Position numbers and translations under genes: made by a program. Below, in pieces: positions 33,989 to 44,922 of a stretch of DNA of 64,000 nt (positions are counted from its first letter, which is position 1; each line of letters starts with the position of its first letter). The DNA comes from Xiphydria camelus. Taxonomy: Eukaryota > Arthropoda > Insecta > Hymenoptera > Xiphydriidae. The DNA is taken from assembly GCA_963678675.1 (NCBI GenBank), contig OY783192.1, positions 13,686,424-13,750,423 on the forward strand. The letters are read 5' to 3'. The notes under the pieces are model-generated. The model was not told the DNA's origin, made no database searches, and worked only from the letters and a program-made list of their open reading frames with translations.

Positions 33989-34509
33989 TAGTTAGAGTTG
34001 GCTTCGGGAGAGTGCGCTGCGGTCTTACGAGCCGAGCGAAAAGTGTCAAACGTCTGATCTCCCGGTAGCTGTCAATTCGGGAGATCGAAGCATCTAACCT
34101 CGAAATCGTTAATTTGTAAATAATGATGAATAATGTGTAGAAGTGATAAGAAATAATCATTCGGGTTTCTTCGATGAGACTCCTCAAGTGTTTAAAAATC
34201 GGTGTCCGATTTTTGCTAATAACTGTTGCTTCAACTTCCAGTGATATTACGTATTACTGAAGAACGAGTAGGTTAGAAGATTTTCATGAAGACTTACGAT
34301 TTTTAAACACTTGGGGAATCTCATCGAAGAAACCCGAATGATTATTTTTTTTCACTTCTATACATTATTCATCATTATTTACAAATTAACGATTTCAAGG
34401 TTAGACGCTTCGATCTCCCGAATTGACAGGTACCGGGAGATCAGACGTTTGACACTTTTTGCTCGGCTCGTAAGACCGCAGCGCACTCTCCCGAAGCCAA
34501 CTCTAACTA

Positions 34510-34651
34510 CAGCATGTCTGACTGCAAGCACAACACCACTTCGGCAGTTTTTACCGACGGTGGTCGAATCTTGCATTAGATCCAATGCAATTTTCGACCA
34601 CCGTCGGTAAAAACTATCGAAGTGGTGTTGCGCTTGCCGTCAGACATACGG
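34510..34651. mobile_element. 142-bp inner MITE, right arm
   Basis: Mirror image of the copy at 33847-33988, with TA at 34508-34509 and 34652-34653. Its presence in both arms means it predates palindrome formation, or one arm was copied from the other. Confidence 0.85.
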
Positions 34652-34799
34652 TATAATGACTAGAGCGCCGACCCAACCACTACCGAAGTCAAATGTCAGG
34701 GAAATTTAAAAGTGATGCGTTTTGGATGAGACATACGGTATATATATATTTTTTTTTTCGTTTTTATCAATCGTATCTCATTCATAACCGTAATCATTG

Positions 34800-37700
34800 T
34801 ATTTCAGGTACTGTTCATACTGGAGTAGGTCATACTGTGTTGACCAAAATTTTGTCTTGTTTGGATGTACATTTTATGTCTCCGAGAATGTTCAAACGTT
34901 ACGAACGAGAAATTGGCCCAGTATATTGGATTCGACCGCGAAGGAGTCGTGCAAAAATGCTGCTGAAGATGAAATAAATTTAGTTATTGAAAAATTAGAC
35001 AAACTATGCGAGCAACTGTAAGCTTTTGACTATTTTCTTGCTTTGATAATTTCATACTATTAATTATTTTTCAACAACACAATTACTCAATTTCTCCTTG
35101 CTCGCACAGTACAACGTTTATGTTTCAATGACAAATGATTTTATATTTGCTTCTGAAATATTTACCTATATATAAGTCTCGATTTTACTGCATCTCTTGG
35201 AGAAAACTGCAAAATAGAATTTTCTCGCGTTTATTCTACAAATTTATGGGCAATGGTAATATTTATTTTTTGCTTCAGAGTACTCCATTTATCAAGTACC
35301 ATTTTTTTTCGAGTACTCATCAAAATTATGTACATGATAATGGTAAATTTCATCGGTGTTTCATAAAAAAATTCGAAATAAGTTGTGGAAAATTATTAAT
35401 AAGTGCCCAATTTCCTCCTCGTCAAAATTACATATATCATAATTGTACATTTCATGGGCGTTCGATAAAAAAATTAAAAAGAAATTATGAACATTGTACT
35501 TTTCAGCAAAGAGAGTTAGAGTTAATTGTACATATTGTTGAATTGTCTGATTTAAATTAAAATATGTATAGAAAAACTTAAATCATAGTTATCATTGATA
35601 ACTCACTATATAATATATATGTGTATAATCTTTCAAAAATAAAAAAAGAACCAACAAAATATACTTGTACATTTTTCAATAAGTGATAAATCTGGTTCCT
35701 CATTCATTTGTCAGGCCTCCAGACATCGTGCAGGACATCTATCCTCACATGACTACTGTTCGATCCTCAGCCACCACAGATTCTGACACTTCCACCTCCG
35801 ATGAAAATAATGCACCTGGCAGGAATGCAACTTTTGATGTTGCACTAGGATCCATTGTAAACATCATAGTCTCCTATGACATGGGATGGAGCAAACGTGG
35901 AAATGGGCATAGCTACAACAGCCTAAATGGCTACGGTAACATAATTGCTTTTTTCAGCGGCAAGATTCTAAGCTATGCAGCCCGCAACCGGAAATGTAAG
36001 CTTTGTGACCAAGGTCATGATCCAAAAGGTCATGATTGTCGAAAAAAATTTCAAGGTAGTGCCAAAATAATGGAAGCAGATGCGGGTGCAGCTCTGATTA
36101 ACGAAAATGAAATTTTAAAGGAACTCGGTCCGAATGCTCGAGTTTTAATTGGAGATGAAGACAGTGAAACAATCCGCAAAATGCGTGAAGGAAGCCTTCA
36201 TGTAATACACAAACTTGCAGATAAAAAACACTTGATTAAACATTTTATGAATGAATTGTACAGTCTACGGAAACAGTTCACCGAGATGAACAAAAAGGAG
36301 GTCATTCCTCACCCTAAGAAATGCTTTTCCTATATGATTGCCCAGAGAATCGAGGAAAAACCAAACAATTATCGCAAACTTTAATTCAAATACCTGATCA
36401 TCTCTTTGGGCATCATGAAAACTGTGGAAACTGGTGCCAAAATTCATCCCAAAATTCATACCAGGACAAAATTGAATTGAGAGATCCAGTGTTGTACGAG
36501 AAATTGCGCGAAATATTCTCCAAATACCTATGCCAACAATGCTTCCAAATTTTCAGTAGCTGCATCAAGGCAGGCTAATGAAAGTTTTAATAATATTATG
36601 GCTCATAAAGCTCCAAAATAAAATTGCTATAGCCTCAGCGAATCCGCTGATTATATCGTCTAGCTAGTGCTGCGTGTACGAAAAACGAAGGAGATACACA
36701 TTTACTCACTGTGAAACAGAAATTAGGTCTATCCCCTGAACGTCACACTATCTCATTTGTCAACAGAGCCGATAAAAGACGAAAAGTGCAATCTCAACGA
36801 GTAAAATTACCTAGTGTTAAAAGACACAGGAATTCATTAGCTCAAATGAAAGAGGCCGAACCCAAGTAACTGTGGTATAAATATTGGTTAAAAGAGAGTG
36901 ATGAATCTTCACATGAAATTGATGTAGAACGTCTCAAAACGGAATTGCCTGACATTTCAATAACACCTGAAAACTGTAATTTTATTTATTTCGACTTGGG
37001 GAGACTTCTGGATTGATGAGAAATTTCGATATTATACAAATTGCTGCAAAATTCGAAGAACGCGAATTTAGCGTGTACTTGACTTCTTCCAAACCGATTG
37101 GCTCGATGGCATCTACAGCAATAGGTTTGATATATATTGGTGGAAAATTATATTTGAACAGCAAGCAGGTTCCATCAATTCCACCTAGAGATGATCTGCA
37201 GGCATTCCAAGAGTTTCTCAGTTCTCACTGAAACCCTGTGTCCTTGTCGCTCATAACATACCTTTCGATTCTTCACATTTGTTGAATCTCATTATTAGAC
37301 TCGACATGATTGAAAGTTTCTCTCAAATTGCAGGATTTTCAGATACCTTGAGTATGTTCAAGAAAATGTACCCTGAGAGAAAGAAACAGAAAGGAACGTT
37401 CAAACTACAAGATCTCGCGCAAAATTTGTTATATTTGTTACCATCTGACAGATATCATGAAGCTTTATACGACGTTAAAATCCTTGAAAAACTGGCAGTG
37501 GGTTTCATCAAGGAACAAGACTTATGTACAATTAGTAAAGCGTATAAAGATCTGTGTTGGAAAAAATTATTTTGCCATCTTTGAAACGTCTGAAAGGCGA
37601 TGTTTCTGATGCAATGATGAAGAAAATTGCAGCTATAGGAATTAACTTTGATATTCTTCAGTGTACACTGAAGGCAAATGGAGAAAAGGGCGTAGTGGTC

Positions 37701-37805
37701 TTGTTGAGTGAAGAATGGAAACCAAATAAACCTCGGGTTACCAAAGTAAAGAAAGCGATTAATAAAATTATTGTATTTCTCAAGAGTCTCGAAGATAATA
37801 AGTAG
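34800..37805 (+). pseudogene. Mutator-like transposase with a DEDDh exonuclease region
   Basis: In order: HTGVGHTVLTKILSCLDVHF and SPRMFKRYEREIG (34820-34915), STAKESCKNAAEDEINLVIE (34930 on), a gap that may be an intron (35021-35712), PPDIVQDIYPHMTT, NIIVSYDMGWSKRGNGHSYN (35859 on; first Asp), CKLCDQGHDPKGHDCRKKF (about 35998), KIMEADAGAALI, ARVLIGDEDSETIRKMREG (second Asp region), DHLFGHHENCGNWC (about 36390) and ASRQANESFNNIMAHKAPK (about 36560). Then a 3'-5' exonuclease: FIYFDL-ETSGL (36980), QIAAKFEEREFSVYLTSS, VLVAHNIPFDSSH (about 37235), FSDTLSMFKKMYPERK and YHEALYDVKILEKL (about 37455), giving D-E, D, D-H/D motifs. It ends SLEDNK at 37805. Frameshifts near 36345, 37005, 37235 and 37565 and stops near 36590 and 36870 show decay. 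The transposase part resembles the Mutator-like domain found with YqaJ in other animals. Confidence 0.8.
35021..35712 (+). other. possible intron in the Mutator-like gene
   Basis: GTAAGC at the left boundary (about 35020) and TTTGTCAG at the right (35706-35713) are acceptable splice signals. The interval has degenerate repeats of about 120 bp (TTTCATAAAAAAATTCGA, GTTCGATAAAAAAATTAA) whose 141-codon frame at 35135-35560 I do not believe is real. An insertion would be the alternative explanation. Confidence 0.45.
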
Positions 37806-38799
37806 TAAGATGATAAAGTATTATCACAATATAAGTACTTATACAATTTACAACTACTCTATTTTATTTGTTGCTGTTAACAGAAGACTTATACTAATAT
37901 TGTCGAAAGCTAGTTTACGTTACCAAATGATATGAATAAATCATAGCAATATTATTAGTTATTATTCTATGACTGTGTTAATCGAACTGTTACAAATATA
38001 ACTATACTGTTTTATGTTTGTATTGCCAAGAAAAAACGGTTTTACTGATATTGTCGAAAGCTGATTGATATTATCAAATGGTATAAATTAATTATATTAA
38101 CATAAATACGTTTAGTGAATTTTTTTCCGGTTTATAATTATTATTTTGAAATTTAATTATCTACCCATAACATTTAGGGCGATAGAGCAAGCCTGTTAAA
38201 ATACCCATAGATCGAGGAAGGCAATTATGTTCACACATTTATTTAAGAAACTGCGTTTATTAAAACAGAGGATTCGAAAAGATGTTCACAGATTACGAAC
38301 AGAGCAAAAGAAATCTCCGCGTTATGTTTCGGCTCTAATAAACTTGTTTGAGGTAGGTAGCCGTAGACGGCGCCACGCGAATACACCATACGGGCACATT
38401 GACACGCGGGAATTCAATTCGAATTTTTTAACAAAGTCAAATGATATGAATAAATCATGGCAATATTATTAGATATTGTTTTATGAATGTGTTAATCGAA
38501 AACTGTTACAAATATAACTATACTGTTTTGCCAAGAAAAAACTGTTTTACTGATATTGTCGAAAGCTGATTGATGTTATCAAATTGTATAAATTAATTAT
38601 ATTAACATAAATACGTTTAGTGAATTTTCTTCCGGTTTATAAGTACTATTTTCAAATTGAATTATCCGCCGATAACATTTAGAGCAAGTCAAATACGCGA
38701 GCGGTTACATGTACTGCCGCGAACATGGTTGCCACATCTTAGCCGCCCGCCCCACTCTCTACGACGTGCAAGAAAATTCGAAATTTTTCTGATAGCCGG
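37806..38799. repeat. direct repeat pair of ~250 bp with an unassigned middle
   Basis: The segment 37927-38180 is repeated at 38441-38684 in the same orientation; both start ATGATATGAATAAATCAT and include ATATTGTCGAAAGCTGATTG. The middle (38227-38440) has a short frame MFTHLFKKLRLLKQRIRKDV that looks like a coiled, basic transposase tail, but I cannot assign it. A third weaker match to the AATATTGTCGAAAGCTAG phrase lies near 37893. Confidence 0.7.
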
Positions 38800-38802
38800 C
38801 AG

Positions 38803-39925
38803 TGTCTTGCGGCATGTTCGTTCAACGTCGCAACACCCGTGTATCTTTACAGGAAAAATGTCTGCCCCCTTCACCTCTCAATTTTTACATCGAATTTTCT
38901 CAATAAATATATGGTTATAACAAAAACTATGCTTAGTTACGCCATATAAATTGATTATTCTCTATTGATAGAGACCAGAATAAATTTTATAAGTTACATA
39001 TTAAGAAAGATTCATCTTTGACAACGCGAAGCCACGCCCTTCCCGCCTAAATCTCGAGAATTTTAGATTTCTCGGCCGATATCTATGTCAAAATGTCACA
39101 AAAATTCCGGCAATCTTCGGCGATAGTCGGCCATGATCGGAAATGTGTACTCATAGATGCGATCAAACACACACACGCGCCATTGAATTAGTGAGATATA
39201 TTCCGGCTTTCATCGTCGACTGTTCGGCGATGATCGGAAATGCGTACACAAATACGACCACACGCATACGCCATCAAATGTATGTGAGAGAATATACATA
39301 TATGTATGACTTCAAATGCCTGTATCTCCTTTCCTAATTACTTTAAAAATATTTTTTCTTTGTCCTTGAATTCAGAAAATTATAGCGAGCATTTCCATTA
39401 CTGCAATTATTTCCATGCAATAACATATATTATGGTTTCATACCGATTATATATGTTCAATTACTCGTTTCATATGGTGACAGTAAATGTATCAAGCTGT
39501 CAAGATAGCTTAAAAAAAGAAGGAAATGACATGACTCTATATTATCGACTATCGGATTATTTATACCTTACCGACTGTCGAAGTCAAATTTCAAGGTATC
39601 GGCCATAGGTATGACTTTGATCGGTTTGCCCGCGGACATACGGCAGTTATTCATGGAAATCCTTTCACGAACGAATTGTTCTGGGGAAAATATATATATT
39701 ATCGAAACATTAATTATAAAATCATTTCAAAATATCACGAGAATAAATCAAAAGTAACGTGGTTATAATTAATTGACTCGTATCGGTATAAAATGTGAGA
39801 CTTTAATTTTGTGGTAATAAAAAGCTACCTATTCTCCTACATGTACATATTCTCCTCCTGAATAAATTCCAAAAAGGAGTGAAATCTTGTCACAAAAACA
39901 GATTCTCTGTAAAAAAAGGCGGCAT
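38803..39925. repeat. repeat X, copy 1 (without the later insertions)
   Basis: This matches 51049-51549, then 53682-54610, then 61156-61233 in order and orientation. It supplies the uninterrupted site for elements O (near 39296-39304) and C (near 39851), so it can be used to read their target duplications. No coding region is recognised. It ends in the foldback at 39926. Confidence 0.85.
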
Positions 39926-40394
39926 ATTCATTCAGTGCCAACAAAATTGATATGTAAAATACTCTCCAAAAAAGATTAGAAATCAATTAAGATCGCCATG
40001 TTCTAGATTTATATATAAAAAATAAAAGGCATCATTTGAAAAGAAAATTATTGTAAATCAAGTTACTAAAAAATTCGACAAAAAATTTATTAAAAAAAAA
40101 ATAAAAAATTCAGACAGGTAGAAAATTATATTCGATGTTTATGCACTTATGATTTTAAATAAATTCATACACTTATATGATATCACCAGTATATAGTGGA
40201 AAAAATATGAAAACTTAAACGCGGCAAGTTCTTTTTTATGAAAATTTTTTTATAAATTTTTTGTCGTCGAATTTTTCAGTAACTTGATTTACAATAATTT
40301 TCCTTTCAAATGATGCCTTTTATTTTTTATATATAAATCTTGAACATGACGATTTTAATTGATTTCTAATCATTTTTGGAGAGTATTTTACGTA
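39926..40394. mobile_element. foldback MITE, right end lost
   Basis: The left end ATTCATTCAGTGCCAACA and long AT-rich arms match the complete copy at 61234-61772. The right arm stops at about 40394, before the AGTGCC(A) end, where the transposase fragment L begins. So the copy was truncated or joined there. Confidence 0.75.
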
Positions 40395-40484
40395 TCAATT
40401 TGGTTGGTACAATTTACCAGAACATGTTACGCATATTACAGCATCCAGTGACAATTGCGGAGGTCAAAATAAGAGTAAAATAAT

Positions 40485-42091
40485 CAGGAATATGCATGAA
40501 ATTTTAATATGCATGAAACACAGAAGACATAGTAGTTAAAGTTATTCAAAACACAGTACCAATAGTGAAAAGTTGATAAGAAAAACTCCTACCCCAAAAA
40601 CAATATTTTAAAAGTAGCACGGCCACGCCTCCCAGTGACGTATTTCAAAACGCTCCGTTGTGGGAGGCGCTGGCTCGTGACGTCACTATGCACGAAACCG
40701 GCCCGCCAGTGCACCTTCTAGTCTATTTCTCAATGCCTTGCATATCGGAAGAGTACAAGTGAAGTGGAAGTTTGTTTATTTTTTCTTACTATTTTTGTTT
40801 GACGTTTGATAGTAGAATGTCGAAGAAGGAAGGAAGAAGGATTTATAAATATTGTATAGTGCCGAGATATACAAACACATCTGTGGCAACACCGGAAAAA
40901 ATATTCTTTTCCGTTCCAAAAAATCAGGATATTCGGAAGAAGTGGTGTACGGCAATGAAGAGGGATAAGAAAAAGAACCCACCACTTTCTCTATAGACCT
41001 CGCTATACTGTTGTGAGGACCATTTTAATGTAAGTTATAGGTACAGAGTTATATACCTATATTTGCACATTGTTGTAACTGTATTGTACTGTATATTGTA
41101 CATATTTTATTAATGGCATATTTCCAAACATTTACATTAAGATAGCGTAAATTTAAAGAAAGTTACCAACAACATAGTTGAAAAACAGCAGAGTACTTTT
41201 AAAAATTTTAAGTACTTATAACAACTAAATAATATCTATTGAATGAAATAATACCACTTATAAATATCTAATACCAATCATATATTAAAAACAAATATTA
41301 TTCTAAACAACTACATAAAGATCTACGAAAAATCACCGTTATACTCTTCTTCTATCTTTAAAAATAACCGAAATATAAGGCCATGAAGGAAATGGCAAAA
41401 AAATGAAAAACACCCTGTACCTCAATACTGGATCTAGTTAGCCGTGAGATTTTGACAGCATTAAATTTGTTTTCAAAATCGGCCCCGAGGATGTGTAACT
41501 CGATTTTTTCTATAACGTTTTTCCCAAAACTCCGTAGGTACCTACATCGAAAAGGCGACACCGTGTATATTTACAAATTACATACAGGCAGACTGCTATT
41601 TATTTTATTTTGAGGTATACAATCTGACTTATTCATACCGTATCTTTAAATCTTACCTTATTGGTTTACTATTTCGCGTTTCTCCTCCAATAAAATCTGG
41701 GTTTGATCCAAGAAAAGCGAACACTGACAAAGCATCGATTTGCGGCAAAAATTGTCAGATTTCCCTTGTACAAATCCACTGTCCATTTTCACAGCACAAC
41801 ACAAGCTTCGTACTCGAAACAGTTAAACAGTCCTCAAAACGAAGAACTATAACACACGCTTACGGTTTTGCAGACACCGTCAACACGAATGCGATATCCG
41901 AGAGTGCATAGTGACGTCACGGCCCGGCGTGCCGCTCGACCGGCCGTTTCAAGTGGGCGGAGCTTAGCGCAAACTTTATTAATTTCTTACGGCTTAATTT
42001 AGCGTCAGAAACAAAAATAAAAAAACACGTCCCAACTTTTTTTACGTGCTCAATCCTTTTTTGATGTAAAAAAAATAGGTGCATATTCCTG
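40485..42091 (+). mobile_element. Element M: THAP-bearing transposon fragment inserted in L
   Basis: It begins CAGGAATATGCAT and ends GTGCATATTCCTG, flanked by AT. Removal leaves L in frame around NKSKI and VQFW. It contains a THAP-type exon (40817-41029) and GC-rich blocks with GTGACGTCAC (40678 and 41910) near both ends, which may be subterminal promoter or binding sites. The rest of the transposase is not seen, so it is an internally deleted copy. Confidence 0.7.
40817..41029 (+). pseudogene. THAP-like zinc finger exon in element M
   Basis: The ATG at 40817 starts MSKKEGRRIYKYCIVPRYTN, then PEKIFFSVPKNQDIRKKWCT, a stop (TAG near 40994) and TSLYCCEDHFN followed by a GTAAGT donor at 41030. 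The layout (Cys near the start, W in the KKWC block, C-x2-H-F at the end) is that of a THAP DNA-binding domain. The usual second Cys after VP is a Tyr/Arg here. THAP domains are typical of P-element and related transposases. Confidence 0.7.
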
Positions 42092-42734
42092 ATTGTTCAA
42101 TTTTGGCTCTATGTTGTTAGTAAGACGAATATTAAAATTGCGGACCGTAGATTCTTTATTACTGGTCATTCCTTCAATGAATGTGACAAAAATGTTGGTC
42201 TTATTGAGATAAGAAAGAAAAAAACTGATACTTTTATGTGCCAGAAGACTGGGAAGAACTGATTGCTAAAACAAGCTCAAAATTCATTCTTGTAAAGATA
42301 GCGGAAAATGATTTTGTTAACGTCGATACATTGAAAACGTATTTTAAGGATACTGTTCCGGGTATACGAGCAATGCAATGGTTACGATTTGAAAAAGAAC
42401 ATCCAGACATTTTATTTTTTAAAAAGAATCTAACAAGCTCAATCATTAGTGACTTCGAAACCTATAACACGAAACTTAATCGTAAGGGAAAAAGATGACC
42501 TTTAAAAGATCTTCCTACAGAAATTAAAAAGAATATGTTAAAACACGCAAAATATAATAACCTTATGGAACTACCTACTTCAATTTGTGCCGCCAGTAGG
42601 TATACCATAAATTCTACAAAAATTTGCCATGTCAACAAAATGAACGTCAGAGTTCAATACAGGAAGAGCGCACAAGACTAGCAGAATTGATCCTGATGAG
42701 TCTGATACCATGTATGAGACGGATAACGACTGAT

Positions 42735-43931
42735 TTCTTGTATTTATATGTGTATTTAATAAAATTAATTAATTTTTTTTACTTACATAGTTGTATTTTC
42801 TACGTTGTTTTGAAGTGCATTAAATATAAATTCAACTTTTTTTAGAGGACTAGATACAAGTGCAACATTTCAATCAAATTTTTTCTCTAACATGTTTTCT
42901 TAAAAAATATGACAAACAAACTTATAATACTGAAAAGACAATATAAATGATAAAAATATAATGTATTTGTTAACTATCTAAAAGGAAATCCTAAATTTAG
43001 AACAATAGCCAAACTTTGAAATCGATTATCTCAAAACTAAAAAAAATGTACTTGTGCACTTTATATCCCTTGACTTCTAAGGTCCTCATATACTTCGTAC
43101 ACGAACCAGACAAAATAAAAATCACTGAGCTGTACGGTTTCAATTTCAAGAGTTACTTTACTATGACTATACCGCTTCAAAAAAAATATAGAAAATACGT
43201 AGCAGCTCTAATGAAACGAAAAGAAACCATAACAGAGATCTGATTTCAAGCGCATTTCGTTCATGAACTCATTCTTTATAAACATAAACATTGCAATATA
43301 AACGGAATATTTGATTACGAAACCGTATGATTGTCTACTTGCCCTTATAGCTTTTCTTTACTTTCGTATCAATAAAGAAGTAATTTTCCGGTAATGTAGA
43401 GCCCCTTGTTCGACGTCGTTGTTAACGACATACTTGACGCCTTGCGATAAAACTGATTGTGAGAACTACGTAACCAGCCTGTGATAGCCAAAAAGATGGC
43501 TGATATGACAACAACAGTTTGAGAACTTCTAAGTCATCTTACTTCTATATTTTTAATTAAGGTATTCCTAGCGCGTAGGAGCGATATTTAAGGGTGCCAC
43601 AGGCGGGCCCCTCATAAATCAGTAATTCTACGTCATATAATATACTCATATTTCCTATAATACTGATAATGAATAAATAAGATAGGGCCAATAAGTATTC
43701 AAGTTTATTATTTACATTTTCAAATTTTTGAAAAATATTCACATTTGAAATCTGGCAACGTCGCATCACATGATTTATGAAATGACAGGAGTACGGCCTT
43801 GAGTAGAATAATCGTATATCCGTACAGCTCTGAAACATAACCTCTATAAATCACCGAATTCAGTGTACTGCGGCCAAATATTGCCGCTAACTCATACTCA
43901 TCGAAATCTTTACTCATCGAAAAGAATTTGA
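42735..43931. other. no gene recognised
   Basis: Very AT-rich. A 75-codon frame (43016-43243) and two overlapping minus-strand frames at 43557-43989 have no features I recognise. Confidence 0.5.
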
Positions 43932-43935
43932 ATAT

Positions 43936-44205
43936 TGTAACGCGTGGATTGCAGCCGAGTCGGCATGCGCCAGCCTGCCGACGATTCAAGGGTCGGAGAC
44001 AGCTCCAAGTGCGTCACAAGGGACGCGCAGGTAGCCAGGACACGTCACCCGAAGACCTAACGGTCATCGGTGTAACGCGTGGATTGCAGCTGAGTCGGCA
44101 TGCGCTAGCCTGCCGACGGTTGAAGGGTCGGAGAAAGCTCCGAGTGCGTCACAAGGGACGCGTAGGTAGCCAGGACACGTCACCCGAAGACCTAACGGTT
44201 ATCGG
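43936..44205 (+). repeat. 135-bp tandem duplication at the LTR start
   Basis: Two copies, starting at 43936 and 44071, differ at a few positions. Each contains GTCGGCATGCGCCAGCCTGC..., able to form a GTCGGCA/TGCCGAC stem. It lies upstream of the TATA-like box, so it could be duplicated enhancer sequence. Confidence 0.9.
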
Positions 44206-44289
44206 TCACTAGCGGGCTTTCGGCAAGGTCCGCAAACGGGGTATATTAGACGGCCGGCGAGCAATTGCCGGCAGACGAATACGAGTCTC

Positions 44290-44584
44290 GGCAGTGGAAG
44301 CATCATTCGTGGACACCACTGCCCCTCAAGTCTCAGTCGAACGCCAGACCGAACCGAGAGTAGTGGAAGCGTCATTTATGAACAGCACTACCCCTCGAGT
44401 CTCAGTCGAACACCGCTAGCGGAAGCGTCATTCGTGAACACCCTAGCACTCGAGCGACCTCGCTGTTTGACACGAGCAGCGATAGTGAAAGCGTCATTCG
44501 TGAACACCACTATCACTCTCAGTCTACAGAGGCTCTTAGCCCGAACGTCGTTAGGGAAGCGTCATTCGTGAACACCCTAGCGAC
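44290..44584 (+). other. five stem-loops with a constant loop and covarying stems
   Basis: Downstream of the TATA-like box a loop close to AAGCGTCATTCGTGAACA occurs five times (units 44290-44323, 44360-44391, 44415-44447, 44481-44514, 44547-44584). The bases on either side differ between units but stay complementary: GGCAGTGG/CCACTGCC, GTAGTG/CACTAC, GCTAG(C)GG/CCCTAGC, GATAGTG/CACTATC and GTCGTTAGGG/CCCTAGCGAC. The pattern suggests selection on RNA or DNA structure in the LTR leader. Function unknown. Confidence 0.75.
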
Positions 44585-44922
44585 ATCGCGGCTCATCGAC
44601 CGACGATTTCACGTCCCTGCGCCTATCCGGCGAACTACCACGAGGACGAGGCTCCTCCGCTCACGGCCCTCCGACTATATCCGGGACGCTAGCAGCCCCC
44701 GGCACACCAGGACCGCCGCCACCACCCCTGGGGACGACGCTCCCGCACCACTTACGAGCAGCCCGACCGGCAGCACCTCCGACGCTTCTCCGCGTTCGAA
44801 CTCTCCTGGGTTCTTTCCTCCCACATATACACACGCACACCATTACCACCGTATTCCTTCTCACGAATAAACGCTAGTTATAGTTCATTCGTGCTCGATA
44901 TACATTACCCCTCCTACAATAT

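Larger units (their letters stand above)
33760..34738. mobile_element. 979-bp palindromic foldback with a MITE in each arm
   Basis: It begins CCGTATGTCTCATCCCAGAC and ends with the near-complement, flanked by TA (33758-33759 and 34739-34740). The halves are almost perfect inverted copies joined by a short spacer near 34200-34290. Each half contains the same 142-bp smaller foldback (33847-33988 and 34510-34651) with its own TA flanks. The arms also carry the AATTCGGGAGATCGAAGC module found in other copies of the family. Confidence 0.9.
40402..42734 (+). pseudogene. Element L: transposase fragment split by element M
   Basis: The left piece (40402-40484) reads NLPEHVTHITASSDNCGGQN and KSKI. After element M the reading resumes (42092) VQFWLYVVSKTNIKIADRRF, FITGHSFNECDKNVGLIE, YVPEDWEELIAKTSSKFILV, GIRAMQWLRFEKEHPDILFF and ends with stops by 42734. 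SDNCGGQNK and GHSFNECDKNVGLIE are the second Asp and the Glu blocks of the same transposase superfamily as element N. The N-terminal half and the termini are missing. A superfamily name (possibly Sola) is uncertain. Confidence 0.75.
43936..44918 (+). mobile_element. solo LTR of a retrotransposon
   Basis: A 983-bp unit starts TGTAACGCG and ends CCTCCTACA (TG...CA), flanked by ATAT (43932-43935 and 44919-44922). It has a TATA-like TATATT at 44242 and AATAAA near 44869, in the order expected for U3-R-U5. No internal retrotransposon sequence adjoins it. The 4-bp duplication and TG/CA ends suit a Ty3/gypsy- or BEL-type element. It is GC-rich relative to its surroundings. The open frames on it (43928-44212, 44568-44870) are incidental. 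Confidence 0.8.

Noticed and set aside
33888..34610. Near-identical 99-codon frames on opposite strands
   Set aside because: Mirror images within the 979-bp palindrome; they overlap MITE family modules.
35135..35560. 141-codon frame between Mutator-like blocks
   Set aside because: Low-complexity AT-rich sequence with degenerate repeats; better explained as intron or insertion.
43928..44212. 94-codon frame with an internal repeat
   Set aside because: Follows the 135-bp tandem duplication of the LTR; not a protein.
44568..44870. 100-codon Pro/Ser/Thr/Arg-rich frame
   Set aside because: Lies inside the solo LTR; its composition follows local GC content.
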